From Phytopseudomonas daroniae (GTDB lineage Bacteria; Pseudomonadota; Gammaproteobacteria; Pseudomonadales; Pseudomonadaceae), in contig NZ_QJUI01000007.1 of assembly GCF_004327285.1 (NCBI RefSeq), forward strand, positions 62,001 through 126,000: 64,000 nt of DNA, read 5' to 3'. This document shows, one piece after another, positions 52,279-61,960 of this stretch. The notes beneath the pieces were generated by a model. It searched no databases. It saw only the letters and a list, made by a program, of their open reading frames with translations, and was not told the DNA's origin. The translations under genes were made by a program, and so were the position numbers. Position 1 is the first letter of the stretch. Every line of letters begins with the position of its first letter.

Positions 52279-54912
52279 TCAGTCACTCAGCGGAGCGAAC
52301 AGCGCCTGCAGATCGTCTTCGCTGAGCTGCCATTGCGCCTGGCTGCCGCCTTCTTCCAGCAGGCCGCGAGCCAGGCTGGCCTTGGCGTGCTGCAGCTGCT
52401 GGATCTTCTCTTCAACGCTGCCCCGGGCGATCAGCTTGTAGACGAACACCGGCTTGTCCTGGCCGATCCGGTAGGCGCGGTCGCTGGCCTGGGCTTCGGC
52501 AGCCGGGTTCCACCAGGGATCGAAGTGGATCACGGTGTCGGCGGCGGTGAGGTTGAGGCCTGAGCCACCGGCCTTGAGGCTGATCAGAAAGACCGGAAAC
52601 TGTCCCGCCTGGAACTGTTGCACCGGCGTGCGCCGGTCACGGGTGCTACCGGTGAGTTTGGCATAGGCGATGCCGCGGGCCTGCAGCTCGGCCTCGATCA
52701 GCGCGAGCATCGAGGTGAACTGGGAGAATAGCAGTACCCGGCGGCCTTCACTGATCAGCGCTTCGAGCATCTCCAGCAGGCTGCCGAGTTTGCCCGAATC
52801 GCTGCTGCCCAGATCGTCAGGCGCCTCGTTCAGCAGGCGTAGGTCGCAGCACACTTGACGCAGACGCAACAGTGCCTCGAGGATCACGATCTGGCTGCGT
52901 GCCAGGCCCTGGCGGGTGATTTCTTCACGCACCTTGCGATCCATGGCCAGGCGCAGGATTTCGTAGCGGTCGCGCTGCGCCGGCGTCAGTTCCACCCATT
53001 GGGTGATCTCGGTCTTGGGCGGCAGCTCGCGCGCCACCTGTTCCTTCTTGCGCCGCAGCACGAAGGGTTTGATGCGCCCGCGCAGGTGCGCCAGGCGCTG
53101 TTCGTTGCCGTGCTTCTCGATGGGGGTGCGATAGTTGCGGGTGAAGCTCTTGCTGTCGCCAAGCCAGCCAGGCATCAGGAAGTTGAACAGCGACCACAGC
53201 TCGCCCAGGTGATTCTCCAGCGGCGTCCCGCTCAGGCACAGGCGCTGGCGGGCGATAATCTGGCCCGCGGCGAGGGCTGCCTTGCTGCGCGGGTTCTTGA
53301 TGCTCTGGGCTTCGTCGAGGATCAGCAGATGAAAGCGCTGCGCGGTCAGCGCCTTGAGGTCGCGCGGCAGCAGTGCATAGGTGGTGAGCACGATGTCGTG
53401 TTCGCCGATCAGTTTGAACTGGCTGCGCCGCTTGCTGCCATGCAAGGCCAGCACCTTGAGTGTCGGCGCGAAACGGGCGGCCTCGTCCTGCCAGTTAGGG
53501 ATCAGGCTGGTGGGCATGACGATCAGGGCTGGGTGCTGCAGGCGACCGAGCTGCTTCTCCAGAAGGATGTGCGCCAGGGTCTGCAGGGTTTTACCGAGAC
53601 CCATGTCGTCGGCCAGTACGCCGCCGACCTCCAGCTCGGCCAAGGCCTGCATCCAGCCCAGCCCCTGCAACTGGTAGGGCCGCAGTTGTGCTGCCAGATC
53701 GTCCGGGGCGCTCACCGTTTGCTGGGTGGTGTGCTGCAGACGCTGGGCGAAGTCGCGAAGCTCGGTGCCGCCATGCCAGTTCAGCGCCGGGCCTTGCTGC
53801 AGGACATTGAGGCGCGTCGCATCGGCGCGTGGCAAGCGCACTCGGGTGCCGATGTCTTCGCCGTCACCGATGAACAGTTCACCCAGCGCCGCCAGCAAGG
53901 GCTTGAGCCGCGCGTAGGGCAGCGCCACGCGCCGCTGGCTATGGGGCAGGGTGACCAGCAGCAGTTCCTCGTCCTGGCGCTGGGCCAGGGCTTCGCCGGA
54001 GAGCAGCCAGGGCGTGCGACGAATGGCCTGGAGCAGGATGGGTAGCAGGCTGATGCGCTGCCCTTCGACCTCGATACCCAGCTCCAGGTCGAACCAGCCG
54101 TGCTCGGGAACCTCGTCGACATCGGCATACCAGTCGTCGATCTGCGCGAGGTTGTACTGAAAGTCGGGCTGGATCTCGACACGCCAGCCCTCTGCGCTCA
54201 GCACCGGTACCTGTTGCTGCATGAAGGCCAGCCAGGCCGCATCACCCTGCAGCTCGAAGTGCTCGCCGGGGTGCTGGGCCAGGGCCTCGCTCTGTCGCAG
54301 GGCCGTTCGTAAGCCGCTGTCTTCCAGGCGACGACGCAGTTCTGCTTCGCGCGCTGCATCGCGCACGATGCGTAGCTGGCGCGTGGGGCCTAGGCGAAAC
54401 AGCAGATCCTTGACCGGTTTGCCCGCCGCGCTATGGCCCTGATAGTCGAAGGCCAGCGCCGCCCGGTGTTGAGTCTGCTCCAGCATGCGGCCCTTGCGCG
54501 CATCGAAGTGCACGCGCACGTGGCTGCCGAGGGTCAGCACCGGTTGTGGCTGCACATCGTCGAGGAGGATTTCCTCCATCGGTTTCTCGACGATGATCAG
54601 CGAGCCGAGATCCTCGCCGGAGCGCTGACGTGCCTCCAGGGTGAGCAGGGCCGCGGCTACGTGCTTGCAGTTGAATCCCACTGGGCAACTGCAATGACCG
54701 GTCACGCTCCAGCCCTGGCCGTAGGGATGCAGGGTGATGCGTTGCTGGTACGGCCACTCGCCGCTGCCCAGACAACTGGCGAGCAGGCTGTGATCCTTGA
54801 GGCTGACCAGGCGGCTCAGGCCGCGGGTGGCGTAATCCTGGCCACGACGCAGCGCGCCATCATCGAAATCGCCGCGCCAGTCGGCCTGCTGCAGGTGCAG
54901 GATGTTTGGCAT
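52279..54912 (-). CDS. SWIM zinc-finger SNF2-family helicase
   Basis: The 877-residue protein has an N-terminal SWIM finger (Cys74, Cys76, Cys82, His84 in GHCSCPVGFNCKHVAAAL), a middle region of unknown fold, then the SNF2 ATPase: DDMGLGKTLQTLAHIL (Walker A, about 435), LLILDEAQSIKN (motif II, about 540), LLFSQFTSMLALIEAEL and the final SDRAYRIGQDKPVFVYKLI. SWIM-SNF2 proteins remodel protein-DNA or transcription complexes; the bacterial role is unclear. Monocistronic. Confidence 0.94.
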   Translation of the reverse strand: MPNILHLQQADWRGDFDDGALRRGQDYATRGLSRLVSLKDHSLLASCLGSGEWPYQQRITLHPYGQGWSVTGHCSCPVGFNCKHVAAALLTLEARQRSGEDLGSLIIVEKPMEEILLDDVQPQPVLTLGSHVRVHFDARKGRMLEQTQHRAALAFDYQGHSAAGKPVKDLLFRLGPTRQLRIVRDAAREAELRRRLEDSGLRTALRQSEALAQHPGEHFELQGDAAWLAFMQQQVPVLSAEGWRVEIQPDFQYNLAQIDDWYADVDEVPEHGWFDLELGIEVEGQRISLLPILLQAIRRTPWLLSGEALAQRQDEELLLVTLPHSQRRVALPYARLKPLLAALGELFIGDGEDIGTRVRLPRADATRLNVLQQGPALNWHGGTELRDFAQRLQHTTQQTVSAPDDLAAQLRPYQLQGLGWMQALAELEVGGVLADDMGLGKTLQTLAHILLEKQLGRLQHPALIVMPTSLIPNWQDEAARFAPTLKVLALHGSKRRSQFKLIGEHDIVLTTYALLPRDLKALTAQRFHLLILDEAQSIKNPRSKAALAAGQIIARQRLCLSGTPLENHLGELWSLFNFLMPGWLGDSKSFTRNYRTPIEKHGNEQRLAHLRGRIKPFVLRRKKEQVARELPPKTEITQWVELTPAQRDRYEILRLAMDRKVREEITRQGLARSQIVILEALLRLRQVCCDLRLLNEAPDDLGSSDSGKLGSLLEMLEALISEGRRVLLFSQFTSMLALIEAELQARGIAYAKLTGSTRDRRTPVQQFQAGQFPVFLISLKAGGSGLNLTAADTVIHFDPWWNPAAEAQASDRAYRIGQDKPVFVYKLIARGSVEEKIQQLQHAKASLARGLLEEGGSQAQWQLSEDDLQALFAPLSD

Positions 54913-55047
54913 CAGGCGAGCTCTCTGAAGTCAAAAGCAGGGTTCGGCATGGCGGGATGAATGCGATGGCAAGCCGCAGATGGTCTCACAGCCTGAGCTG
55001 GATTGGCAGCTCGGATACGGCTGATGCCCCCGCGTCAGGGGCACCGT

Positions 55048-55281
55048 TCATTTGTCTTCAGTCTTGATCGCGCCGCGAATATTCATGGCCGCCAGGCACA
55101 GTTGCAGCACGATCAGTGCATACGCTTGGCTGTAAAGGCCCCAGATGATCCACAGCACATTGCTGGCCATGAATACCCAGAACCCCAGATTGCGCCGCTG
55201 GCGCTGTTTGGAGGCGACCAGCCAGGCAGCGGCGACGGTGACCAGCATGGCCGGCCATTGCAGCCAATCGATGTACTCCAT
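55048..55281 (-). CDS. Small membrane protein (77 aa), PQ-loop/SemiSWEET-like
   Basis: The protein has three hydrophobic helices, MEYIDWLQWPAMLVTVAAAW, FWVFMASNVLWIIWGLYSQ and ALIVLQLCLAAMNIRGAIK. The N-x-RG ending and three-helix plan resemble the half-transporter folds of SemiSWEET or PnuC-like proteins, but the match is only structural by eye. It lies downstream of a 192-bp gap with no recognised feature. Function unknown. Confidence 0.7.
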   Translation of the reverse strand: MEYIDWLQWPAMLVTVAAAWLVASKQRQRRNLGFWVFMASNVLWIIWGLYSQAYALIVLQLCLAAMNIRGAIKTEDK

Positions 55282-55473
55282 GAGTGCGCCCGTTTACCGA
55301 GAGTGATGTCAGGTGCGACCGGTCGAGTGAACGGGTGTTCGACCTTTCAGACGGGGTCGCTCTCGCGTTTGGCCTGTCGGCACACATCCCGGCGCTGCTG
55401 CGGTGGTGCGCATTGATCAGGTAGATGACCACCTGCATTGCCAGTAAAGCGATGCGCCGCTGGTACGGCCTGA

Positions 55474-55860
55474 TCATGGCATGCGCTTGAAGATTCGCTC
55501 CGAAAACAGCATCTGCGCGAGCAGTGGATAACTCAGGTAATGCAGGGCGAAGATCACCACGCCCATCGGGCTGGGCGCGTCCTGCAGCGTCATCATGGTC
55601 AGCAGGCCGGCATACAGCAGCGCGAGCATGCCGCCATACAGCCACACCAGGCGACGGCGCTCACCTCGGGTTGGCGGGCGGCGCTGCTGCCAGGCGAACA
55701 ACAAGGCCATCAGTGCCGCGACGCTGGCGGCTATCACCAGAGTGGCCAGCACGCCGCCGAGTTTCACGAAGCTGCGCAGCAGCAGGTTGAGCAGTATGGC
55801 GGCCACGACACCGACGCTGGCGTAGCGAGTCATGGCGACGGGCAGATGGGATGGAGGCAT
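55474..55860 (-). CDS. Uncharacterised four-helix membrane protein
   Basis: The 128-residue protein has four hydrophobic helices separated by a basic loop (QQRRPPTRGERRRLVWLYGG, about 58-77). The start is either ATG 55860 (MPPSHLPVAM) or the internal Met10 (MTRYASVGVV); neither has a strong ribosome site. No family recognised with confidence. It lies between the small protein at 55048 and the SDR gene on the same strand. Confidence 0.65.
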   Translation of the reverse strand: MPPSHLPVAMTRYASVGVVAAILLNLLLRSFVKLGGVLATLVIAASVAALMALLFAWQQRRPPTRGERRRLVWLYGGMLALLYAGLLTMMTLQDAPSPMGVVIFALHYLSYPLLAQMLFSERIFKRMP

Positions 55861-55917
55861 GGCGGCACGGCCCAGTGCGAAAGGTTGAAGGCTGAGTCTC
55901 GCCGCTGACGCGGGGTT

Positions 55918-56748
55918 CTACAAGGCGCGATCCAGGCCGAAGCGACGGCTCAGCACTCGATCCAGCAGTGCGCCAGGCAGCAGAGCGGCGAGCAGCGGCA
56001 GTGCGCGGCTGCCATTGCCGAGGCGCAGCACCCGCGGCCGCTTGCGGCTGGTGACGGCGGCGAACACATTGCGTGCGACATGGCTGGCCGGTGTCGGATT
56101 GTCCTGGGACGCCATGGCGCGCGCGCGGATGCCTTCACGCATGGGCCACCAGGGTGAGTGCTCGCCGATCAACTGCTCGGCCTGGCGACTGGCATGGGTA
56201 CCGAAGCTCGATTCGATGGCGCCGGGTTGCACTTCCAGCACGCCGACCCCGAAGGGCGCCAGTTCGAGACGCAAGGCATCGCTGAGTGCGTGTACGGCGG
56301 CCTTGGAGGCGCAGTAGGCACCTGCGAATGGCGTGACCAGTACTGCGGAGACGCTGCCGATGTTCACCACCAGCCCTTTGCTCTGGCGCAGCAAGGGGAA
56401 CAGCGCGCGGGTCACGCCGACGATGGAGAACACGTTGGTTTCGAATTGCCGGCGCAGCGCCGGAGCACCGCCATCGAGCAGTGGGCCCATGGCGCCATAG
56501 CCGGCGTTGTTGATCAGCACGTCCAGGCCGTCTATTCGTTCCTTGAGCGTCGCTGCCAGCCGCTCGACAGCGGCGGCGTCGTCCACGTCCAGCTGCACGG
56601 CGTTGAAACCGGCTTCGCTCAGGCGCGCCACGTCTTCCTCTTTGCGGGCACTGGCCCAGACCTGGTAGCCCTGCTGCAGAAAGGTATCGGCCAGCGCGCG
56701 GCCGATGCCACTGGAACAGCCGGTGATCAGAACCGTGGGATGGCTCAT
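55918..56748 (-). CDS. Short-chain dehydrogenase/reductase
   Basis: The 276-residue classical SDR has TGCSSGIGRALAD (about 10-22), NNAGYGAMGP (about 80-89), the catalytic Ser in VVNIGSVSAVL and Tyr-x3-Lys in GAYCASKAAVHALSDALRLE (about 143-162). The basic residues after strand 2 (SARKEED) favour NADP. The C-terminal 50 residues are more hydrophobic, as in 17-beta-hydroxysteroid dehydrogenase-like or fatty-ester SDRs. A CA motif precedes the start, so translation may be under Crc/Hfq control. Substrate unknown. Confidence 0.9.
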   Translation of the reverse strand: MSHPTVLITGCSSGIGRALADTFLQQGYQVWASARKEEDVARLSEAGFNAVQLDVDDAAAVERLAATLKERIDGLDVLINNAGYGAMGPLLDGGAPALRRQFETNVFSIVGVTRALFPLLRQSKGLVVNIGSVSAVLVTPFAGAYCASKAAVHALSDALRLELAPFGVGVLEVQPGAIESSFGTHASRQAEQLIGEHSPWWPMREGIRARAMASQDNPTPASHVARNVFAAVTSRKRPRVLRLGNGSRALPLLAALLPGALLDRVLSRRFGLDRAL

Positions 56749-56763
56749 GGATGAATCCTTGTG

Positions 56764-56775
56764 CTTGTTATTGTC
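56764..56775 (-). promoter_or_regulatory. CA motif (Crc/Hfq site) upstream of the SDR gene
   Basis: The minus strand reads GACAATAACAAGCACAAGG before the ATG at 56748; ACAATAACAAG equals the motif before uxuL and the tctC relic. Confidence 0.5.
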
Positions 56776-56795
56776 AGGATCATGGGGGATCAGGC

Positions 56796-57260
56796 TCAGC
56801 GGCTGAACGTGCCTTGCAGCTGTTCGGCACGGAATTCCAGAGTGCTGGCGCGGTAGCCGCTACGCAGAGTAGGCAGGGGCAGGCAGGTTTGCCAGTCGGC
56901 GCCTGGCAGCAATTCGCCGGGGCCGCTGTAGCGCGGGGTTTCGTAAAGCCGCTGCGCCAGGTTGACGCTGTCGCCGGGCCGGTAGGCGGTTATCTGCCAG
57001 CGCAGCTCCAGCAGTGCGGCTTCGCTGCCATTGTGCAGGTTCAGGCTCAATGGGCGATCCGCCGGGCAGCTTTCAGGCGCATGGGTCAGGCGCAGTTCGA
57101 GGTGAGCCAGGTGGCGATTTTCCCGGCTCTCCTGCCACAGCACCCAGCTCGCCACCAGGCCCAGACCGACCAGCGCGGCAAGGGAAATGGGCAGAGCTTT
57201 GGCTGGGTAGCGGATCAGCAGGATGAACCAGCTGAGCACCAGAATCGCGCCGAAAATCAT
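56796..57260 (-). CDS. Uncharacterised membrane-anchored protein
   Basis: The 154-residue protein has two N-terminal membrane helices (about 3-17 and 24-43), with a soluble C-terminal domain that looks like a beta sandwich. It includes CPADRPLSLNLHNGSEAALL and the ending STLEFRAEQLQGTFS, with two cysteines. Domains of this kind sit in the periplasm. Homologues in Pseudomonas are annotated only as hypothetical or multidrug transporter, without evidence. It is upstream of the SDR on the same strand, 47 bp away. Confidence 0.7.
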   Translation of the reverse strand: MIFGAILVLSWFILLIRYPAKALPISLAALVGLGLVASWVLWQESRENRHLAHLELRLTHAPESCPADRPLSLNLHNGSEAALLELRWQITAYRPGDSVNLAQRLYETPRYSGPGELLPGADWQTCLPLPTLRSGYRASTLEFRAEQLQGTFSR

Positions 57261-57354
57261 CGCTAGACCTTGAACGTCGAATGTACCCCAATCCTACACA
57301 AGCCTGGCTGCCTCGGCACGCTTGCAGGGGTTGGCGAATGTTTCCGCCGGGCGA

Positions 57355-58134
57355 TCACTGCGCAGCGTGATCGCGCAGGAACACCAGCTTGTCGGCGCTG
57401 GAGTCCTTGGCCGAGAAGCGGTAACCCTGAGCGTCGAAATCCTTGAGATCCTGCGGATCTTTCAGACGCTCCCTGATCACATGGCGGGCCATCAGGCCAC
57501 GGGCCTTCTTGGCATAGAAGCTGATGATCTTGTACTGGCCGTTCTTCAGATCCTTAAATTCGGTGTCGATGATGCGCGCCTTGAGTAACTTGCGCTTGAC
57601 CGCTCCGAAGTATTCGTTGGATGCCAGGTTGAGCAGCACATCGTCGCCTTGGGCTTCCAGTGCCTGGTTCAGCCACTCGCTGATGTGCTCGCCCCAGAAT
57701 GCGTAGAGATCCTTGCCACGGGCGTTGGCCAGCTTGGTGCCCATCTCCAGGCGGTAGGGCATCATCAGATCCAGTGGGCGCAGCAGGCCATAGAGTCCGG
57801 AAAGCATGCGCAGGTGCTGTTGGGCGAAGTCGAAATCCGCCTCTTCGAAGCTTTGCGCATCCAGGCCGGTGTACACATCGCCCTTGAACGCCAGCAGCGC
57901 CTGCTTGGCGTTCTGCGTGTCGAAGGCTGGCGTCCAGCTGCCGAAACGCGCGGCATTGAGGCCGGCGAGCTTGTCCGACAGATGCATCAGTTCGGCAATC
58001 TGCGCCGGAGAGAATTCGCGCAGCTGGGTGATGAGCGCTTGGGAGTGGTCGAGGAACTCGGGTTGGGTGAAGCGGGACGTCACCGGCGCGGTGTCGTAAT
58101 CCAGGGTCTTGGCGGGTGAAATCACCATCAGCAT
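57355..58134 (-). CDS. yaaA: Peroxide stress protein YaaA (DUF328)
   Basis: The 259-residue protein starts [20 protein letters not shown], the DUF328 signature. [20 protein letters not shown] (about 112-131) and [20 protein letters not shown] near the C-terminus match the family. E. coli YaaA limits intracellular iron and DNA damage during H2O2 stress and binds DNA. Monocistronic. Confidence 0.94.
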   Translation of the reverse strand: MLMVISPAKTLDYDTAPVTSRFTQPEFLDHSQALITQLREFSPAQIAELMHLSDKLAGLNAARFGSWTPAFDTQNAKQALLAFKGDVYTGLDAQSFEEADFDFAQQHLRMLSGLYGLLRPLDLMMPYRLEMGTKLANARGKDLYAFWGEHISEWLNQALEAQGDDVLLNLASNEYFGAVKRKLLKARIIDTEFKDLKNGQYKIISFYAKKARGLMARHVIRERLKDPQDLKDFDAQGYRFSAKDSSADKLVFLRDHAAQ

Positions 58135-58539
58135 AGGTCGTCTCCTTCAGCGGAGCGCCGATTCTAGCCGATTGACCAGACAGAGGAGGAGGCGGAACGA
58201 CTGGCGCCTGACGGCGCAGCTGGACTTGTGACTTTAGCGGCGCGCTGCGCTAGCGCCAAGAGGCATTCGTCTATCTGTAAAATAAAATTAAAAAAGCTGA
58301 AAAGATCATTTTCCTGTCACATTTTTTGGAGTATCAACGAGGTGTGGTCTACGGCGAACCGGTCATGATGATCGGTCGACGCAGGCCACGCCTTGAAAGA
58401 CCGCCGAACCCTGCAGACAGGTGGCGGCCCTCGGCCCTCATCCGTGTGCAGCTCTCCGTTCAGTCGGGGAGTCGGTGGCCCTGTGTGGCGGAGCGCCGTC
58501 CTGGCATTCCGTCGCTGGATCCGACAAGAGGTGACGAGT
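58135..58539. other. 405-bp divergent region between yaaA and phoH
   Basis: It contains an AT-rich patch (about 58275-58330) where promoters for both sides are likely. The remaining 200 bp before phoH are GC-rich and open in frame with it from 58393, but lack family character. No separate gene supported. Confidence 0.4.
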
Positions 58540-59931
58540 ATGGATGACCACGGACGCATCAAGCCCACCGCCCCAACCTTGTACGCCCTCGACACCAATG
58601 TCCTGATTCACGACCCCAACGCGCTACTCAATTTCCAGGAGCACCACGTCGCCATTCCCATGACGGTGCTGGAGGAGCTGGACAAGCTGAAGACCGGCAA
58701 GCAGGGTGTCGCTGCCGAGTGCCGCCAGGCCATTCGCCTGATCGACAAGATTCTCGATGGCGCCAGCCCCGAGGAAGTCGAACACGGTGTGCCGATCCAG
58801 CGCGAGAAGAGCGGCCCCAGCGGTTTTCTGTCGATCCTCATGAGCAAGAGTGCAGCGCCCGTCACCTGGCTGCCGGAAGACCTCAACGACAACAAGATCA
58901 TCAACCAGCTGGTCGAGCTGAAATCACGCCGGCCGGGCACCTCCGTGGTGCTGGTGACCAAGGACATCAACATGCGCCTGAAGGCGCGTGGCTGCGGTCT
59001 GGATTCCGAGGATTACCACACCGATCAACTGGTCGACGATATCTCGCTGCTCTCCAAGGGCTACCACAATGTCAGCGGCGCCTTCTGGGATCGCGTCGCC
59101 AAGGTCGATACCCGTCAGGGCCATGGTCGTACCTGGCACCGCGTGCAGCTGAGCGAGGAGCTGCCGGGAGTGAATGTCAATGAATTCATCATCGACGAGC
59201 AGGGTTTCGTCGGCTGGGTCAAGGAGGTTGAAGGCGGCGAGCTGCTGATTCTCGATCTGCACCAGGAGCCGCTGCTGCATCAGGAGGCCTGGGGCCTCAA
59301 ACCGCGAGACATCTATCAGGCGCTGGCGCTCTATGCACTGCTCGATCCGGATATCCATCTGGTCAATCTGACCGGTGCCGCCGGTTCGGGTAAAACCATT
59401 CTGGCGCTGGCTGCGGCCATCGAACAGACCATGGTCAGCAAGCGCTACCGGCGCATCATCGCCACCCGCTCGGTGCAGGGGCTGGATCAGGAAATCGGCT
59501 TCCTGCCCGGTACCGAGGCCGAGAAGATGGAACCCTGGCTGGGCGCCATCACCGACAACCTCGAAGCCCTGCACATGGATGACGAGAATACCCACGGCAG
59601 CGTGGACTACATCCTGCAAAAGGTGCCGTTGCAGTTCAAATCGCTGAACTACATTCGCGGGCGCAGCTTCCAGCAGAGCCTGATCCTGATCGACGAGTGC
59701 CAGAACCTCACGCCGCACCAGATGAAAACCATCATCACCCGCGCTGGCAGTGGCTCCAAAGTGATCTGCCTGGGCAACCTGGCGCAGATCGACACGCCCT
59801 ATCTGTCGGCTCCCAGTTCAGGCTTGACCTACCTCACCGAACGCTTCAAAGGCTTCGAGCACGGCGTGCACATCACCCTGCAGGGCGTTCCGCGCTCGAT
59901 ACTGGCCGAGTACGCGGAAAGCCACATGTAA
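58540..59931 (+). CDS. PIN-PhoH fusion ATPase
   Basis: The product is 463 residues from ATG 58540 ([20 protein letters not shown]). The N-terminal PIN ribonuclease domain (about 14-150) has the acidic residues of [16 protein letters not shown] and [10 protein letters not shown]. The C-terminal PhoH P-loop ATPase has [18 protein letters not shown] (about 278-295) and Walker [18 protein letters not shown]. This is the YlaK/PhoH2 architecture, an RNA helicase-nuclease; the N-terminal PIN acts like a VapC toxin fold. It is followed by a terminator and then moaC. Confidence 0.93.
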   Translation: MDDHGRIKPTAPTLYALDTNVLIHDPNALLNFQEHHVAIPMTVLEELDKLKTGKQGVAAECRQAIRLIDKILDGASPEEVEHGVPIQREKSGPSGFLSILMSKSAAPVTWLPEDLNDNKIINQLVELKSRRPGTSVVLVTKDINMRLKARGCGLDSEDYHTDQLVDDISLLSKGYHNVSGAFWDRVAKVDTRQGHGRTWHRVQLSEELPGVNVNEFIIDEQGFVGWVKEVEGGELLILDLHQEPLLHQEAWGLKPRDIYQALALYALLDPDIHLVNLTGAAGSGKTILALAAAIEQTMVSKRYRRIIATRSVQGLDQEIGFLPGTEAEKMEPWLGAITDNLEALHMDDENTHGSVDYILQKVPLQFKSLNYIRGRSFQQSLILIDECQNLTPHQMKTIITRAGSGSKVICLGNLAQIDTPYLSAPSSGLTYLTERFKGFEHGVHITLQGVPRSILAEYAESHM

Positions 59932-59938
59932 CCCTGTG

Positions 59939-59970
59939 CCCGGAGCCGTCGAGCGGCTCCGGGGGCTTTC
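59939..59970 (+). terminator. Terminator downstream of phoH
   Basis: A 10-bp stem CCCGGAGCCG/CGGCTCCGGG with a five-base loop starts eight bases after the stop. Only a weak T-stretch (CTTTCT) follows. Confidence 0.65.
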
Positions 59971-60040
59971 TGTGGTGCCCACGGTTTGCATGGGCCGGCG
60001 CGGGGCCTACAATCGCCAGGTTTCTACTTGGAGATTGCCT

Positions 60041-60520
60041 GTGCTGACCCATCTCGACTCCCAGGGGCGCGCCAATATGGTCGACGTCAGCGACAAGGCG
60101 CAGACCGTGCGCGAGGCCGTGGCCGAGGCGCGCGTACGCATGCGTACCGAGACCCTGCAGATGATCGTCGACGGCGAACATCCCAAGGGCGACGTATTCG
60201 CCGTGGCGCGCATCGCCGGCATCCAGGCTGCGAAGAAAACCTCGGATCTGATCCCGCTGTGCCACCCGCTGATGCTGACCAGCGTCAGGGTCGAGCTGCA
60301 GGCCGACGGTGGCGACGCGGTGCTGATTCGTGCGCGCTGCAAGCTCACCGGCCAGACCGGCGTGGAAATGGAAGCGCTGACCGCTGCCAGTGTCGCGGCG
60401 CTGACCATTTACGACATGTGCAAGGCCGTGGATCGTGGCATGGTTATCGAGCAGGTGCGCCTGCTGGAGAAGGTCGGTGGCATGAGTGGCCATTTTCTGG
60501 TGGGAGAGGGCGAACGATGA
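60041..60520 (+). CDS. moaC: Cyclic pyranopterin monophosphate synthase
   Basis: The product is 159 residues from GTG 60041 (TTGGAG upstream), reading [20 protein letters not shown]. Active-site features are [12 protein letters not shown] (about 72-83) and [20 protein letters not shown]. It converts the MoaA product to cPMP in molybdenum-cofactor synthesis. It overlaps moaD by four bases (ATGA). Confidence 0.96.
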   Translation: MLTHLDSQGRANMVDVSDKAQTVREAVAEARVRMRTETLQMIVDGEHPKGDVFAVARIAGIQAAKKTSDLIPLCHPLMLTSVRVELQADGGDAVLIRARCKLTGQTGVEMEALTAASVAALTIYDMCKAVDRGMVIEQVRLLEKVGGMSGHFLVGEGER

Positions 60521-60759
60521 TCCGCGTGCAGTACTTCGCTCGTTACCGCGAAACCCTGGGGCTGGATGCCGAAGAGTTGCAGCCGGACTTTGCCAACCTC
60601 GACGAACTGCGCCAGCATTTGCTGGCGCGAGGCGGCACCTGGGAGGTGCTGGCCGAGCGTGGGCTGATGTGTGCGCGTAACGAAGAACTCTGCGCGCTGA
60701 CCGAGCCGCTGGTCGATGGCGATGCGGTGGCGTTCTTCCCCACGGTCACCGGAGGCTGA
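60517..60759 (+). CDS. moaD: Molybdopterin synthase small subunit
   Basis: The 80-residue ubiquitin-fold protein [20 protein letters not shown] ends FFPTVTGG; the C-terminal Gly-Gly is thiocarboxylated as the sulfur donor. It is coupled to moaC by ATGA and followed one base later by the moaE start. Confidence 0.95.
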   Translation: MIRVQYFARYRETLGLDAEELQPDFANLDELRQHLLARGGTWEVLAERGLMCARNEELCALTEPLVDGDAVAFFPTVTGG

Positions 60760-60760
60760 G

Positions 60761-61219
60761 ATGAGCATTCGCGTGCAGCAGGCCGCTTTCGATCCCGGGC
60801 TGGAAACCAATGCCGTGCATGCGGCCAATACCGGTGTCGGGGCGGTGGCCTGTTTCGTCGGCTATGTGCGTGATTTCAACGACGGTCGGGACGTGGCGGG
60901 GATGTTTCTCGAGCATTTCCCCGGTATGACGGAAAAGGCCCTGGCAGGTATCGAGGCCCAGGCACGTGAGCGCTGGCCGCTGCTGGGCGTCGAGGTGATT
61001 CACCGCGTCGGGCGCCTGGAACCGGGCGAGCCGATCGTCTTCGTCGGCGTGGCCAGCGCCCATCGGCAGGCGGCGTTCCAGGCCTGTGAGTTCATCATGG
61101 ACTACCTGAAAACCCAGGCACCGTTCTGGAAGAAAGAAGACACCGCCGACGGCTCGCGCTGGGTCGAAGGGCGGGATAGCGATCAGGCGTCCTTGCAGCG
61201 CTGGCAAGCCGGCAGCTAG
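60761..61219 (+). CDS. moaE: Molybdopterin synthase catalytic subunit
   Basis: The product is 152 residues from ATG 60761. Conserved blocks are GAVACFVGYVRDFNDG, LEHFPGMTEKAL, VIHRVGRLEPGEPIVFVGVA and CEFIMDYLKTQAPFWKKE, the last with the catalytic lysines. With MoaD it adds the dithiolene sulfurs to cPMP. It is the last gene of moaCDE. Confidence 0.96.
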   Translation: MSIRVQQAAFDPGLETNAVHAANTGVGAVACFVGYVRDFNDGRDVAGMFLEHFPGMTEKALAGIEAQARERWPLLGVEVIHRVGRLEPGEPIVFVGVASAHRQAAFQACEFIMDYLKTQAPFWKKEDTADGSRWVEGRDSDQASLQRWQAGS

Positions 61220-61233
61220 CGACCTGCCAAGGC

Positions 61234-61398
61234 TCAGCCGAACTCGATGAATACCTTGAAGAGCAGCGGCGCGAACATCGACAACACGCCCAGGCCGGTC
61301 AGCCAGATGCCCCATTCCTGATCGCGGTTGTTGAAGCCGATTCCCAGCAGCAGAAAGCCACTGACCAAAAGCACGATCATGATGTGGAAAGCGTCCAT
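61234..61398 (-). CDS. Small membrane protein (54 aa)
   Basis: From ATG 61398 (GAGGAGG upstream) the frame reads MDAFHIMIVLLVSGFLLLGI, then GFNNRDQEWGIWLTGLGVLS and MFAPLLFKVFIEFG. Two membrane helices join through a short polar loop. The longer open frame to 61521 is not supported by a ribosome site. It is convergent with moaE, 14 bp away. Function unknown. Confidence 0.72.
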   Translation of the reverse strand: MDAFHIMIVLLVSGFLLLGIGFNNRDQEWGIWLTGLGVLSMFAPLLFKVFIEFG

Positions 61399-61581
61399 GG
61401 CGATGCCTCCTCGGAAAGTGTACGTGCCAGGAGCCACGCCGCTGCCTTTGTCGATGATGCAGCGACGGCATCCACTTTGAGCATAGACGAGGCCTGACCT
61501 GGTCACACTGATCCAGGACAATTCGCGGGATCAATAAAGAGCCGTGAGCTCCATCGATTGGAGGAAGCGCTGCGCCGCCGC

Positions 61582-61852
61582 CTAGGGTCTGTTGACGTTT
61601 CACGCACGGCCGCGCCGGAGCCCGTTTTGCCGCGAGGCAAGGCACGAGCCGCGAAGTTTAGCTGGCTAAATGAGCCGGCGAGAAACGCAGCATCGCGGCA
61701 AAACAGGCCCGGCCCTTCGGGTTGCGCGGGAAATCTCGCCATGCGTTGTTGGAGGACTTGGCAAGGGAACAACCATTCCCTGCGTCCTCCGCCTAGCCTG
61801 GCGAGATTTCTCGCAGCAACGCGGCTCGCGCTGAAACGTCAACAGACCCTAG
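61582..61852. mobile_element. MITE-like palindromic element with 21-bp terminal inverted repeats
   Basis: TAGGGTCTGTTGACGTTTCA (from 61583) recurs in exact inverted form at 61832-61851, symmetric over 21 bp. CTAG at both ends fits a 4-bp (or TA) target duplication of the IS5 group. The interior has further inverted pairs (AAATCTCGCCA with TGGCGAGATTT) and no transposase. It fills most of the 562-bp gap between the small membrane gene and purT. Confidence 0.7.
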
Positions 61853-61960
61853 AGCCTTGCGTTGGCCGGGCGATTGACGGCTCAGCGATTTTGTTCGCGG
61901 TCTACGCCTCCCATGATTAAAATCGTCGTCTGAATTCTCCTGCTACCCAAGGATCCTGTT

